This document shows positions 34,231 to 46,695 of a stretch of DNA of 64,000 nt, in pieces. The stretch spans positions 1 through 64,000 of the forward strand of contig NC_079233.1 of the NCBI RefSeq assembly GCF_028502605.1, in the 5' to 3' direction. The notes beneath the pieces were generated by a model. The model was given only the letters and a program-made list of their open reading frames with translations. It did not search any database and was not told the DNA's origin. The position numbers were made by a program, and so were the translations under genes. The DNA is from Trichoderma breve. Lineage: Eukaryota > Ascomycota > Sordariomycetes > Hypocreales > Hypocreaceae. Within the stretch, counting starts at the first letter, position 1, and each line of letters starts with the position of its first letter.

Positions 34231-36128
34231 ATGACACGGTCGATCTTGAAAGCCTGGCTCGTGGCTGCTGTGGCCGCCTCAATTGCCACAGCTGGTTCCA
34301 ATTCCGATCAACTTCAAGTTTATGACTATGTATGTTCAGCGCTATCTTGAAAAGTCTTCATCTTCTAGTAGACTCGCCATAAACCAGAATTGTAGCCGCT
34401 GACACTTTATTGTAGGTGGTGGTGGGAGGAGGCACAGCTGGCTCAGCACTAGCGACTAGGCTAAGCCAAGGCCTGCCAGATAAAACCATCCTGCTGATCG
34501 AGGCCGGCCCTGAGGCGTTGGACGAAGATCGCATAAATATCCCCGGTATGAAGGGGTCGACGCTCGGCACTCTTTATGATTGGAATTTTACGACTGTACC
34601 GCAAACTGGACTTAATGGGCGAGTTCTCGGAGCCAACAGAGGCAAAGTGCTTGGAGGAAGCTCAGCATTGAACTTGATGACATGGGATCGATCCGCCGCT
34701 GAGGAATACGACGGCTGGGAGCAACTCGGCAACCCATCTTGGAACTGGAAGAATATGATCGCCGCAATGAAGGACGTGGAGACCTTTACCGGTATCAACT
34801 CATCCAACTATGGCGACCAAGGAGTTGGCACCAGTGGACCAATCCATACCATAATAAATAGGGTTATACCCGCGCAGCAGGAGCTCTGGTTGCAATCTAT
34901 GGCTGATCTAGGGATCCCGCATAACTTGAATTCCTTAGGTGGCAATCCTATAGGGTATATGAACCAGCCTAGCAACATCGATTCTCGAACATGGACGAGG
35001 TCATACGCCGCTAATGCTTATATCCCGAAATCGGGAAGCAACTTACATCTGCTACTAGAGACGCGCGTAGCCAAAGTGAATTTACGGAAGGGTCGAAATT
35101 CATATACTGCAACCGGTGTTACGCTGCAAGACGGCACCATTATCAGCGCCAGAAGAGAGGTTATTCTATCTTGTGGCGCTATCCAAAGCCCTGGCCTGCT
35201 AGAACTGTCCGGCATAGGTAGCAAGGTGGTGCTATCTAAGGCCGGTATAGATCAGATTATTGACCTTGAGGGTGTAGGGGAGAATTTGCAGGACCACGTT
35301 CGGTACCAAGCATCATACCAATTGAAGGACAATTTTACATCGTTTGACATACTCAAGTACAACACCACATATGCGGCCACACAGCTGGCATTATGGCACG
35401 CAAACCAGACTTCTTTATATGACTACACTGGTAGTGGATACAGTTATCTGAACTGGCACCAGGTGGTGGGCAATATGGCTGCGAAGCTCAATTCTCTCGC
35501 CCAGAATGTGGTACTTTCCCTTGGGTCTGTTGTCGATAAGAAAAAGCTACAGTACATTGGATCACTTTTATCGCCGCAAGTGGAAGTCATTTTCTCAGAT
35601 GGCTACACTGGAGTGAAGGGATACCCTACCGTCGGCTCTCCTCTGTATGGAAAGGGCTTCTTCACGCTTATTGGCGTCGTTATGCATCCTCTCAGCCGCG
35701 GCAACATTCATATAACTTCTGCCGATGTCGATACAAAACCGCAAATTGACCCACAATATCTATCTAACGAGTACGACGTGCAGGCAGCTATCGAGGCTAT
35801 CAAATACTGCCGTAAGATTGCAAACTCGTCGCCGCTCTCTTCAGCATGGGTATCCGAGTTCGAACCGGGGATGGCTGTACAGACGGATGAGGACTGGCGT
35901 CAGTACGTTCTCAACACTACACTTTCTATATATCATCCTGTTGGGACATGCGCAATGCTCCCCAAGAAAGACGGCGGAGTGGTAAACCCAGAGCTGATCG
36001 TTTACGGCACCAACAATCTGCGCGTTGTGGACGCAAGCATCATACCCGTTCTTCCGTCTGCACACATTCAAACAGCAGTCTACGGCATCGCCGAGCGTGC
36101 GGCTCGATTTGTTATACAGAAGTCATAG
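34231..36128 (+). CDS. Secreted GMC-family FAD oxidoreductase
   Basis: 603 aa from exons 34231-34329 and 34416-36128 (86-nt intron, GTATGT..TAG). A signal peptide (residues 1-21, ending ATA-G) is followed by the FAD-binding VVVGGGTAGSALATRL and the GMC signature 1 region GKVLGGSSALN. Signature 2 (GAIQSPGLLELSG) follows. The active-site His lies in YHPVGTCAM, and the second catalytic position is the His of SAHIQTAVYG. Many N-glycosylation sequons are present. Members oxidise alcohols or sugars and release H2O2, and some tailor secondary metabolites outside the cell or in vesicles. The family length is complete. Confidence 0.93.
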
Positions 36129-36661
36129 CTTTATCAGGCTGTATCATGATGAAGATGTTCGGACGGGTGTTGAAACTTTAGCTTAAATATTTATGACTGC
36201 GTCGACATCTAATATAACATTGACTCTATGTTTGGAAAGGTAGCCACTATATGAGACTACTCACATTTGCAATATATGTACAGTGGCCAAATTAAATTGA
36301 GATAAAACGAGTATATAACCACTTCTCACACCTGTCATGATAAGATGAAATAAGCCGTCGATCACATCATTTGGGGTGCTCCATTGTGGCTGGTATGAGG
36401 TCGGTAAATGCGAGTCTGAGTGAACTTCTTGGAGTCATTGACAGCTGAGGCGAAGTCATTTTGCTAAGTCAACTTCTAAAACCACCTTAATAGCTGGCGA
36501 TTCCATAGCTGGTTGTCACTACCATTGATTGACACTAGAGTCAAGGAACGTCAGTAGCTCCCTTGCATCGCGCAATATGCTAAATCGATATAATATATAT
36601 AACCGAAAAAACGGTAAACGAAAGTTTATCTTATCATATACTTCACAAATTATCATTTCAT
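36129..36661. other. Gap between convergent genes
   Basis: Region between the convergent GMC and ABC genes. AT-rich, no gene seen. Confidence 0.5.
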
Positions 36662-39600
36662 TCATAAGCCCCGTACAATTCGCTCAATGTGAGCCAAATC
36701 CCCTGATTGCTCGCATAGTTGCCGAAAGAAGGCACCATCGCCTCGCTTTTGGAAAAGCTCAGCGACGGATCCCTGTTCTACAATCCGACCAGAATCCAAG
36801 ACCATCACACGATCATAATCTGCAATAGTCAGGAGGCGATGGGCGATGGTTAAAACAGTTATTCCATCCGCAATACTAGATCGCAGCCCTGCCTGGATCA
36901 AAGCATCCGTGGCATGATCAATGGATGCCGTGGCTTCATCGAGAATGAGAATCCGAGAGCGACGGAGCAGTGCCCGCGCGATGCAAACCAATTGGCGTTG
37001 GCCCATTGATAAGGCCGCAGCCGGATGGTCTAGATCTCCAGAGGGTAGAGATTGGAAGAACTGTAACCTTCGTAGCACATCATGAATATCATCGTCCGAA
37101 TAATGGTTCAACGGATCCAGATTATGGCGCAAGCTGCCTCCAAAAAGAGTAGGATCTTGTGGTACCACAGTTACTGCGCGTCGTAAACGCACCAAGTTCA
37201 CTGAGGCAATACTTATGCCATCAATCGTGATGCGGCCGGTGTCAGCTTCCACTGCTCGAATAAGGGCCAGCGCCAATGTACTTTTGCCCGCCCCGGTACG
37301 CCCGACCACCGCTACTCGTTGTCCACCATGCATATCGAGATTTAAATCAAACAGAGCTGGACTGAGCTCCGGAGCATACCGTGCAGTATATCCTTGGAAA
37401 CGCACATGGCCGTGGATAGGCCACTGTGGTGACAGGTCGTAGGACGATGGCTCGAGTGGTTCACTCGGCTCACGCTTGATCTCTGTGTATTCCACAATCC
37501 GCTCGACTGAGTTAAAGCTCTGCTGAACTATCGCATATAATTGGACAAACCAAAGCACATTATCACTGAAAGTGGCAGCGTAAGTGAGTACAAGGCCAGC
37601 AATCCCTGCATTCACAGTTCCTCTACCCAAACCCCAAAGCAAGAAAGTTCCTGTGAGCCAAGAAATTAGAGCGCTCAGAGAAGCGATGCGTAATGTCAGC
37701 CATTCTTTAGCCGCCCAATTCAGAACGTAAGGTTGATTGTATCCGTCGATGAAGACGTGATTTTCTTCTGTAAATCGATTTGCGTGTCCATACGCACGCA
37801 CGCTGACATATCCCGCAAGTGCCTCTCCAAAGTGCTGATACAGTGGAGATCTTTGAACAGACTCAATTCTTTTCAGATCCCGTGCACTGTTGATGTATAT
37901 AAGAGTGATGATATAATAGGCCAAGCAAATTATGACTGCTGCGGGAATAAATAGAGGTATCGTAATAGAAATTAGTATAATAACTGTGCTCAGCGAACAG
38001 AATGTAAAAAATGTGCTCATCGAGTGAGGAGCCACTTCTTGGTCAACTGCTTCCACATCTCTGGAGAAACGATTCGTGATTTGACCAAACGGAATCTTGT
38101 CAAAGAATATTAGGGGCGCATGAATAATTGAGTCTAGTAAGCGGTCGAATATTTGAGCTGAGGCTTTGAGTGCTCCAGAGAATGTCGTGAGATCGCGAAC
38201 AAATGAGACAAGTACGTATGCCACGCAGATGAGACCATACACTGCAAGGTAGTAAACAGATTTCACATGAGACATTGGTGACGTTTCCTCTGCCTCGTCG
38301 AACTCGTGAGCCCATACCTTGATCCAGAGGTTTGTTCCGAGAGATGTAATTTGCTGAAGACCAAATGCAAAGAACACAACTGCCCAAAACCACCGCCCCC
38401 CCATAGATTTGAGGTAGACTCTTATCACAGACAGAGAAACAGCTCCTGTCATCTGATCTTCGCTGTATATCGATTCATCTTTAGTCTCTGAGACTACATT
38501 TATATTTCCAATCCAGCTGTCTGACGAGTCTGTTTCAGAGGCTCCGAGCGAAAGTAAAGGAGATGCAACTATTTGTGGGTGATGTGTAAAGTCTATCGGC
38601 CTGAACCCGTGTTTCGCTATTACAGCCAGCGTGTTCTCCCCAGTGAAATCTAATTGCATAAGCTCTGAAGCAGTTCCTTGCCGCTTTACGATGCCATTCT
38701 CCAGGAAGACCGCATAGTCGCAATAAGGGAGAACAAGTTGAGAATGATGTGTCGCAAGAATACATGTTCTGCCTTCCATCAAGGGACCTTTAATTGCGTG
38801 AAAAAGTATATGTCTTCCAGTACGTGAGTCCAGCGCACTGAGACAATCATCCAAAAGAAGGAATTGAGCGTAACTGTACAATGCTCTTGCTAATGCAACT
38901 CTTTGTTTCTGACCACCAGACAAGCGACTACCGCGCTCACCCGCAATAGCAAGATCGCCGTTCTCAAATACCGCGAGGTCGCGGCTTAGGGCCACAGCAT
39001 CAAGGACCATCTTGTAACGGTGACTTTGGAAGTGCAGCCCAAACAAGATATTAGCTCGAATAGTCTGGTTCATTATCCAGGGCTCTTGTGGACAGTATGC
39101 TACATCGCTGATTGAAGTATCATCGCCGATCGGCTGCTCTGCAAGCGGTAGATGTACACGGCCTCGCAGGAGTTCCATCTCCCCCAACAGCGCTAGCAGC
39201 AGTGACGACTTTCCTGATCCACTGGGGCCGCAAACTAGATTGAGGCCATTCTTGTGAAATTTTATTTCAAGATTTGATAAACGAAATTCGTGCGTAGGCG
39301 GATTTTCAGCTGGTTGAATGTCTTCTCCGGCACCGATACCCACAACGTCTTGGACTGACCATTCAAGGGTAGCATTATCGAAGCCAATCATTCGCGCATC
39401 ACTTCCCATTAACTGTTCTTCTCGGCTGGTCTCTTTCTCTTTCAAGAACTTCTCAATCCGGCCGATGGAGACCTGTGCCTGAAGAATGAACGATATCATG
39501 GACGACATTCTATCCAATGGAATGCGTAAGACTGCGAAGATGGCTAGGGCAGGGAAGGCGACTTTGGTTTCTAACTTTTGTTTTTCGACAATCGTATAGA

Positions 39601-41254
39601 TAAACAACGTTAGAATTGTAGTGATGAAAGGCAAGGAATAGAATACAGTCATGGATATCGACCACCAGAAAAAACGAACCCGCAGCTCCGAGAGCTCAGT
39701 CGTTCGCAACAGGCGAATTTTTCTCCGAAATTCCTCTTCCCAAGCGCAAAGTTTGATGACGCGGATGTTGGTAATGAGTTCGTTGCTTGCTTGAACACGA
39801 GCATCGGCTGCGCTCAGCACTTTCATTTGCGCTGCTACCTGGCGTTTTGAGACCAAAACATTTAGTGGCAGAAGAGCAATCATTAGCATCACGCCAAGAA
39901 TGCCACTAGAACCCAGTATGCTATACAGCGATAGAGATGCGACCGAAACCTGGAGAGGGAAATTGACCCATGTGAGGTGCATGTGTGCACTAACTTCACT
40001 AACATTAGCCGCATCTACGGCCATTAAATTGAGAATTGTTCCATCGGTAGCATGAATGTCCTCAGAAGAATCGCCTTCCTCCGATGATGATTTTGTAGGC
40101 CTTGAGATCCTTTTTTTGAGTACTTTCGAAAATATCTGGTCGATCAGGATAGCCCGCAGTCTTACACTGATTTTGCGACCGAGCCATTCACACTGACAAT
40201 CTGCAATACCCGTCACGATTCCAGCAACCAGAAGCCCCCCAACACAAAGCCAGGCATTGTTTTGGGACATGGTGCTTGGCGAATCAAGGTAATCAAGAAT
40301 GTATCGAAGGAGAAACGCCGGGCAGAAGCTGGTTAAGCTAAAGAGAACTGCCCACGCACCCTGATTAAACAAGTCATGTTTTGTAAAGTGATAGAGTCTC
40401 CAAACAAGTTTCAGTGTTGCAGGCGTGACTTTACTGAATAGCCGACTTGTAATTCTGGCTGTGTCATCCCAGTTAAGCTCGTGCAGGTCAGAAGTACTCA
40501 GATGAGCTCTAAAGGCTTTCCAAATAACAGAGCCTACCCATGAAAAAGTCCAGCGTGATATCAAACTTGCTGAGGTTTCTTCGCTTAAATGAATTGATGC
40601 AGAAAGTCCTCCTGAAATGGCTTCCACAATAATATTTGGTGCTGTGACATGGAGCAGAAGAACAAGTGTAAAAAGGACCCCCAAAAGAATATTTACAAGA
40701 GCCCTGGCCTTGGCGGGCTGCTCACTGCCAGTCGATAGGACGATAAAGACGAGACAGAGCCAGTATAATATGTAAATCACACTAGAGTGAGATCGAATGC
40801 GCTTCATAACTCCTGGTTCCACAGGCAGATTCCATTGCCGTACGCACCACATGACAAGATTATATGCCGACATAAAGAGAAGTCCAAGCGGAGAGATGCT
40901 GTCTGATCTTCGTTCCACGAACAAAACGAAGGAAAAGAGTATGGCTGTGATTGCCGCAAGGAGTAAACCTTCAAGGCGGCTGAGCCACCAGCCATGGGTG
41001 GCAATTAATGACAGGGCGTTTGCGACAGTTCGCTGATGATTGGTATCAGGATCGGAGCTTGCTAACGGTACAAACCCCTCTGGTTGTCGTCGGAGATGTC
41101 GCCAAGATTGGAATGCAGACAACAGCAGCAGCGCCAACGATACGCTTACCGCCGCGAATGGAACTAGGTTTCCCAAGTACTGCTCTTGAACGCAAGTTGA
41201 AAACCGGCCATTTTCCCAAAGTGGAACGGAACAAGTAAGAAGTAAAGGAGCCAT
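36662..41254 (-). CDS. ABC transporter, ABCC (MRP/YCF1-like) full-length
   Basis: Intronless, 1530 aa, ATG at 41254. An N-terminal TMD0 of about five helices precedes the TMD1-NBD1-TMD2-NBD2 core. NBD1: Walker A GPSGSGKSS near residue 676, signature LSGGQ near 776, Walker B ending LLLDD. The Asp in place of the catalytic Glu is normal for ABCC and makes site 1 hydrolytically weak. NBD2: Walker A GRTGAGKST near 1320, signature LSMGQ near 1415, Walker B LILDEA. It exports conjugated or amphipathic compounds from the cytosol, at the plasma membrane or into the vacuole. A second efflux system next to metabolite genes suggests self-protection (inference). A 4.6-kb frame with no intron or stop shows it is under selection. 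Confidence 0.95.
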   Translation of the reverse strand: MAPLLLTCSVPLWENGRFSTCVQEQYLGNLVPFAAVSVSLALLLLSAFQSWRHLRRQPEGFVPLASSDPDTNHQRTVANALSLIATHGWWLSRLEGLLLAAITAILFSFVLFVERRSDSISPLGLLFMSAYNLVMWCVRQWNLPVEPGVMKRIRSHSSVIYILYWLCLVFIVLSTGSEQPAKARALVNILLGVLFTLVLLLHVTAPNIIVEAISGGLSASIHLSEETSASLISRWTFSWVGSVIWKAFRAHLSTSDLHELNWDDTARITSRLFSKVTPATLKLVWRLYHFTKHDLFNQGAWAVLFSLTSFCPAFLLRYILDYLDSPSTMSQNNAWLCVGGLLVAGIVTGIADCQCEWLGRKISVRLRAILIDQIFSKVLKKRISRPTKSSSEEGDSSEDIHATDGTILNLMAVDAANVSEVSAHMHLTWVNFPLQVSVASLSLYSILGSSGILGVMLMIALLPLNVLVSKRQVAAQMKVLSAADARVQASNELITNIRVIKLCAWEEEFRRKIRLLRTTELSELRVRFFWWSISMTVFYSLPFITTILTLFIYTIVEKQKLETKVAFPALAIFAVLRIPLDRMSSMISFILQAQVSIGRIEKFLKEKETSREEQLMGSDARMIGFDNATLEWSVQDVVGIGAGEDIQPAENPPTHEFRLSNLEIKFHKNGLNLVCGPSGSGKSSLLLALLGEMELLRGRVHLPLAEQPIGDDTSISDVAYCPQEPWIMNQTIRANILFGLHFQSHRYKMVLDAVALSRDLAVFENGDLAIAGERGSRLSGGQKQRVALARALYSYAQFLLLDDCLSALDSRTGRHILFHAIKGPLMEGRTCILATHHSQLVLPYCDYAVFLENGIVKRQGTASELMQLDFTGENTLAVIAKHGFRPIDFTHHPQIVASPLLSLGASETDSSDSWIGNINVVSETKDESIYSEDQMTGAVSLSVIRVYLKSMGGRWFWAVVFFAFGLQQITSLGTNLWIKVWAHEFDEAEETSPMSHVKSVYYLAVYGLICVAYVLVSFVRDLTTFSGALKASAQIFDRLLDSIIHAPLIFFDKIPFGQITNRFSRDVEAVDQEVAPHSMSTFFTFCSLSTVIILISITIPLFIPAAVIICLAYYIITLIYINSARDLKRIESVQRSPLYQHFGEALAGYVSVRAYGHANRFTEENHVFIDGYNQPYVLNWAAKEWLTLRIASLSALISWLTGTFLLWGLGRGTVNAGIAGLVLTYAATFSDNVLWFVQLYAIVQQSFNSVERIVEYTEIKREPSEPLEPSSYDLSPQWPIHGHVRFQGYTARYAPELSPALFDLNLDMHGGQRVAVVGRTGAGKSTLALALIRAVEADTGRITIDGISIASVNLVRLRRAVTVVPQDPTLFGGSLRHNLDPLNHYSDDDIHDVLRRLQFFQSLPSGDLDHPAAALSMGQRQLVCIARALLRRSRILILDEATASIDHATDALIQAGLRSSIADGITVLTIAHRLLTIADYDRVMVLDSGRIVEQGSVAELFQKRGDGAFFRQLCEQSGDLAHIERIVRGL

Positions 41255-44181
41255 CTTTTTGTTATAAACGGAGACAGCGATTACAGAACATGAGATATGG
41301 GTATATTCTAAGAAGCCGGCGAAATGTTGCGACTGGCGCTATAAGTACTGAGATTTGCTTATGCAGCACTTTAGCAATTGCCAGGGATAAATCCCGTTGC
41401 CTTGAGCAAGGCGGATAAAATCCCCAGGCTACCGATATTTGTATTGTCAACTTTAGCTAAATAGATTCCAGGCAACAGCTCATCAGCTGGTTAACATTAC
41501 GCTCAGTGGGTTTCTATTATAATACCTGAAAGCTTGTTGGGAACAAAGGGATGCTTATATTGGTACTATTTGTTCTTATCTCTGCCTTCGTTCAAGTATC
41601 TGAAGCATTACTATACAACGATTGGAATCTTTCAATCATTCTGAAAAGCCTGCCACCTTTGCGCTATTTTCTCACCCTGGCTCGAAAACTTGCATGTAAG
41701 TTCAGTGTTGGCTGTGAATTGTGTTGGTTGTGCCGTTACATGTGCCCGCTGATTACAAATAGTCTCATAATGACGGCTGCCTTAGAGCAAACAAATAATA
41801 GGGAACTTAGGTAATGATTCTTATTTATGCCGTAGTTCCACACGATAGAGTCAAGATAAGCGGCCTGATACTAGCCCAGCGTTAATATCGAGTCGTGAAA
41901 GTAGCTGAAGGCGAGCGTTGGAAAGTGGAGAGGAAAGGCTTTGTGCAGCCACTTCAGGATTATCTCCATCGGCTGACTACAGAGTACAATTGATCAAATT
42001 CTTCCAGCAAACCAAATTTTAGTCACTAAGCACAACTTTTTGTATGGATTTATGCTAAAAAAAATTCTTTGTACTCTTTAGGTATTGTTGAACATGTATT
42101 TTAATGCACGAAAGAAGTTGGGTTTAGATATACAAATATGCTAAGTACAACAGTCAACTGCAGCCGAATCTTTATCGGTCATACTTTATCTGCTTCCGCC
42201 AATGGTATGGCCTGACCTCTAAGGTTGAATTCGATCGGCCGTTCCCGATCGGAATAAGGCAACGGGTGATATTGGATGTTGTGCCAAGAGCAGAGACAGG
42301 GCCTTTCACTTAACTGGTCGTCGCAGCTTTTTTACCATTATCCTCGCAATGAATATAACTTTTGGACAACGCTCAATGTATTTGTTACGGAATTGATGAG
42401 ACTCAAGATTTATGGTGAGATATTGTCCAGCGCTGCCATCAGAGGTTACAAATTTAAGTCTTCCTATTTTTACCGTAGAATATTGCTATTTTTACTATAG
42501 TAGTCTGTGCCCGTGCTGAAGGTAATACGCACACGCTACTATTCTCACGAAGCCACACCCAAGCAAAGTACAACACTTGACCATATTATATACATTTTTT
42601 AATATGATACAGGACTATAATGTTACAATTTCTTTACCATAGTTAACGAGGAGCTCCCACTTATGTATAAATTATTAAGCTACGAAAACTATAAGAGGAT
42701 CATTGCTAACATCCGCCATAGCCCCCTTTACAGCGAGACTAGCGATAGCTTCAGCCGCGTTGGAGATCAACTCCAAAACCGATCCCGAGGCCAAGTCTGA
42801 AGCTGAGGAAGTTATCAAGATCCTCCCAACCTGGAATTGGCAAGCTGTATGAACTGGCCAGCCCGTGAGAGGTGCTGGCATTAAATTATAAATGCCAGAG
42901 ATGCGTTTTTAAAAGAAATGGCAATGTAAGATGTCCAGCCGAACCGGGACTTGAAATGAGAGTTATGATGAATAATCCAAGCCAAGACGCAAGATTCGTT
43001 AGCTTGGGTTTTGTAACGTCTGATATGAATTGTGGTTCAATGAAAGATCTTGTGGACGAAAGGGGAGGTCTTGTATGGAAGGAAGAAGAAAAAAAGGTTA
43101 GCCTAAATATGCTTCCAAAGCTACAATAAATAGGTAGCGTGTAACAGATTTCGTGTAACTAAGCCGCTCTTTTCAAGCTCAGACAGTAAATATATCCACC
43201 GGTACTCCGTAGTTCCCGAATATGCAATGCTACACCATATCTGCGTCGGATTGGGTCGCATAAACCCAAGCTTTGACGCTAAGAGTGTACCACTTATACG
43301 CTCAGTCACCAGGGTAATACGCTCATTTGCCAAGGTGGGCTACGTTGCCATAGGGGAATGAATGCCAAATAATCCATACCTGATCTCGCATCAATGTGGA
43401 GCTTGTATTGTAGTATTTGAAACCACCTGATTCCAGTTACCGGTCATTTAGCTCTAACTGCTACCCAAGATTTGGGAAATCAACCGAGCTATACGGATCC
43501 ATTAGAGAGTAATAGAGTTATTACAAGGAAACGTAAAGGCGGAGTCGTATTCGCGTCTCGTGAGTTACTTAACCTCTCGCTTGCGCAGCCAGCTAGCGTG
43601 TACTATGTAGGTATTCTGGTATTCTGAATTGTGGGTTAGATGTACTCGTCAGTTTATTTGTCCGCTAACCTGACATGATTGATACTTTTTGAGAGGGGAG
43701 TCCAGTACGATGGAAGACGCCTTCCAATAGTAGAGTGTTGTAAGCATGCTCTATGGCCACTTGTTCAAGACAGGAGTTTGTAAATATATTCGGGATACGA
43801 TACCTGTTTCGAGCAATCAAACCACCTAAAGATACAATATTCGAGTCTGACAATTGCGGCTTGGAAAGTGGAACCCACAGGATTCTTTCAACGACGATCT
43901 CTTGCTAGGCAGCCGGCTCGGAACTCCCGATCGAGTACTCCAAGAGTAAACAAAATCCTTCAGCGGGGATGATCATCAGGCTATACTAGGATAGGAAGCT
44001 ATGACAAAATTGAAACGGGCCGCGAGATGGTGTTTAAGCATATTATGGGGTAAACGTTCATGCTCGCAGCCTTAGGCCGCATGTTTCCTTGCCTCCAGAT
44101 ATAAAAACTACCAGTCTCCCTGTCAATGCTGCTGATGATTGTATTTATATCACCTTGTCCAGCATTAGCCCGCTATTAAGA
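41255..44181. other. Gene-poor interval, 2.9 kb
   Basis: No intact gene recognised. An 87-codon frame at 41551-41814 (+) begins with a signal-peptide-like MLILVLFVLISAFVQ but continues unconvincingly. Short minus-strand frames at 42675-42881 and 43121-43333 read somewhat like protein and may be relics. The left end holds the ABC promoter and the right end that of the glycosidase. Confidence 0.4.
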
Positions 44182-45339
44182 ATGTTTTCCTCAAAAATAT
44201 TTCTAGCTTTACTCATTCCTCTCGGAGTTCTAGGCACTCCTGCCAGTCTCGATCAACGATCACCCGGCATCGTGACTCAGGCTGGCTCGCCTAATGTTAT
44301 AGACACAAATGGAGTATATATTCGGGCAAGCTCCACCAACAATGGAGGTTTGATTGCGGGTTATACCGCCCATGAAAACAACCAAAGCATTCTTAGGCTT
44401 GCTGGCTCCAGTGATGGCGGTACTTCATGGCACTTTGTTGGCGAAGTCTACCGTGCCGATTCAACTGCTCATGACGTTGATAACGCTATGCCCCTGCAGC
44501 TTCCCAGTGGACGTATCGTATACGCCTATCGAAACCATGATCGCTCAGGAGGCTCTTACACATATTACCGAATTACTGTTTCATACTCCGATGATGGTGG
44601 CGCCAGCTTTCTTTACCTATCGACCGTGGAGCAGCAAGCAGCCACCCCAGGTACCCCTAATGGCCTCTGGGAACCTTTTCTCCGTCTTGCTGCAGACGGT
44701 TCGCTACAGTGCTACTACTCCGCTGAGAACAATGCTAATGACCAAGATGGCTACATGAAGCGCTCCACTGACGGAGGGCTGACTTGGTCGAACTGGATCA
44801 AGGTCTCTGGAGGTGATCGCACATCGCGCGATGGAATGATTGGCGTCGCGAATATCAATAATTCTGGTAATCTAATGTGAGCTTACACTGCCGTCTGTTA
44901 ACAATGATACTGTTGTAAACTAATAATAATTCGTATAATTAGTGCCGTTTTCGAGAATACAGAGTCAGGTCCCTTCTCTATCGACTATGTCTTGTCGCAT
45001 GATGATGGTAACTCATGGGGACAGCGAGCGCGTCTCTATACGGCGCGCAATGGGAAGAATGCAGGGGCTCCCCAGGTTGTCAATGTTGGTGGCACCCTCG
45101 TTACAAGCTTTATGACAAACGAGGATGTGGCCGGCACCGGTGGCAATGGTATCGATGGAGCCCAGATGAAAGTTGTTACTAGCACGGACGGAGGCTCTAC
45201 CTGGAGCGGAACCACTATCACTGGTGATGCGGGCTCGCACTGGCCCGGGCTGTATACCGTCGATCAAACGCATTTCCTCGCACTCTATACTAAAGATGGC
45301 TTGGGAGCAGTCAGTCAAGAGTACCAACTGGTCAATTGA
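44182..45339 (+). CDS. Secreted Asp-box glycosidase (GH93/sialidase-like)
   Basis: 363 aa from exons 44182-44876 and 44943-45339 (66-nt intron, GTGAGC..TAG). The start is the ATG at 44182, which gives a signal peptide of about 19 residues (ending LGT). The mature protein is a beta-propeller with five Asp-box-like motifs: SSDGGTSW, SDDGGASF, STDGGLTW, SHDDGNSW and STDGGSTW. The layout and length fit fungal GH93 exo-alpha-1,5-arabinanases or sialidase-like enzymes acting on plant or glycan polymers outside the cell. Catalytic residues could not be assigned by eye, so the substrate is open. Confidence 0.8.
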
Positions 45340-46695
45340 GTACGGTCTACATGGAGCGATTTAAATACACATTTCATGAAGCAGTACGATAATACACAAA
45401 GTCGCAGTTATAGTAACTCAATTGTAGCACTATCTGTGTTTGTGTTATGACAGCAATTGCGCTATTGATAAGGAGGGGGCTCACGATGTGCAATCATTAC
45501 ATTTAAGATTTAGTTTCTGGCAGCCAAAGAAAATACTTGGAGACTACCTCAGACATATTAACGATAGGAACAAACCCATTTATTGCTGCGTCAGCCCGCA
45601 AACATTCTCCCTAGTCAACCGGTTTCAGTGGCGACTGAGCTTGCAGTTGAGCAAGGTGAACCATTTAGTCTCAAGTTTTCCCAGTCGCACTGCACAAAGT
45701 CACGTATATCCCGTCAGTCTTTTGTCCTTTTGTATGTTTCGTCGTGATGTTTGTCTGTCCATGGGCGACATTGAGCCATATGATGCTCTGTTTCTCTTCT
45801 CAATGACGTCCATGTGGAGTCTTGATCTCGAGATCGGCGTACAGGAGTGAGGTTAACCTCGTTTTTCCGTTGGCCGCTGTAGCTGTTGATTTGCCAGAAA
45901 TATCCCGAGGGCCAGCTACAACGCACGACGATACGAGGATGTGAGTCTTCAACTTACACTAATGGTGGCTATATACGTAATCCAATTGCACAACAATGTT
46001 CCGAGCCTAGCACTGAACATAAGATCTCATTATGTTTCTTTATTTGAGCCTCATCTAAATCTAGATCCGGATCCATGCTTAGTGATTGGTCGCTTGATTA
46101 GATGTGTGCTTGGCTTAACGCCGCATCGCCTCCCGAAGCAACAGCCCGCGCGGGATGGGAGTACGGTTTTAGATGCCGCGACACACCTAGGCCGGCTCGT
46201 AGCATCTGATCCACTGCGGAGGCATCGCTTACTTGCAGAGGAATCGCCGCTAATGTTCTTTTCCAGTCTGATGCAACATGGAACAGCACCTAATCGCATT
46301 GTTCCTCGTGTATTATACAGACTGTTCTGAACAATTTTCCTCATGTAAGCATGTAAGTGAAGCGATCAGCAATCTTCATATGAACGAGAATTTCGATTGA
46401 CAATATGAGTCACGCGAGCGAATTGAAATCTGCGATCCAAGTCGATTTAAGTGGACCGAGTTGCCGAGTTGCCATGTTTTCCGCGTTTTCCGTTGTGTGC
46501 GCCGGCCGATAAGAGTTTTTTCTCTCTGTTTTTGCACGAGTCGAGTTTCAAGATCTTTCTTATCTGTCCATTACTTCCTTTTTCTTTCTTTCTTTCTTTC
46601 GTTTTCTCATTTCTTCATTTTTATTTTCGTTTTTGCTTCCCCTCTTTTTGCCTCCGCGCGAATGAGTCTCGTTCCCTCCATCCAACATTGCACCG
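45340..46695. promoter_or_regulatory. Intergenic with a strong CT-rich promoter before the permease
   Basis: 1.36 kb without a recognised gene. At 46540-46650 a pyrimidine-rich tract (TTTCTTTC repeats) lies 50-150 bp before the permease ATG, typical of well-expressed fungal genes. A GC-richer patch at 46060-46330 has open frames on both strands but no recognisable protein. Confidence 0.5.

Noticed and set aside
41551..41814. 87-codon ORF with a signal-peptide-like start
   Set aside because: Downstream residues do not look like a secreted protein, and no intron or homologue supports it.
45440..46330. Open frames of 129-136 codons between the glycosidase and the permease
   Set aside because: Composition and residue order are unlike real protein; they lie in an otherwise promoter-like region.
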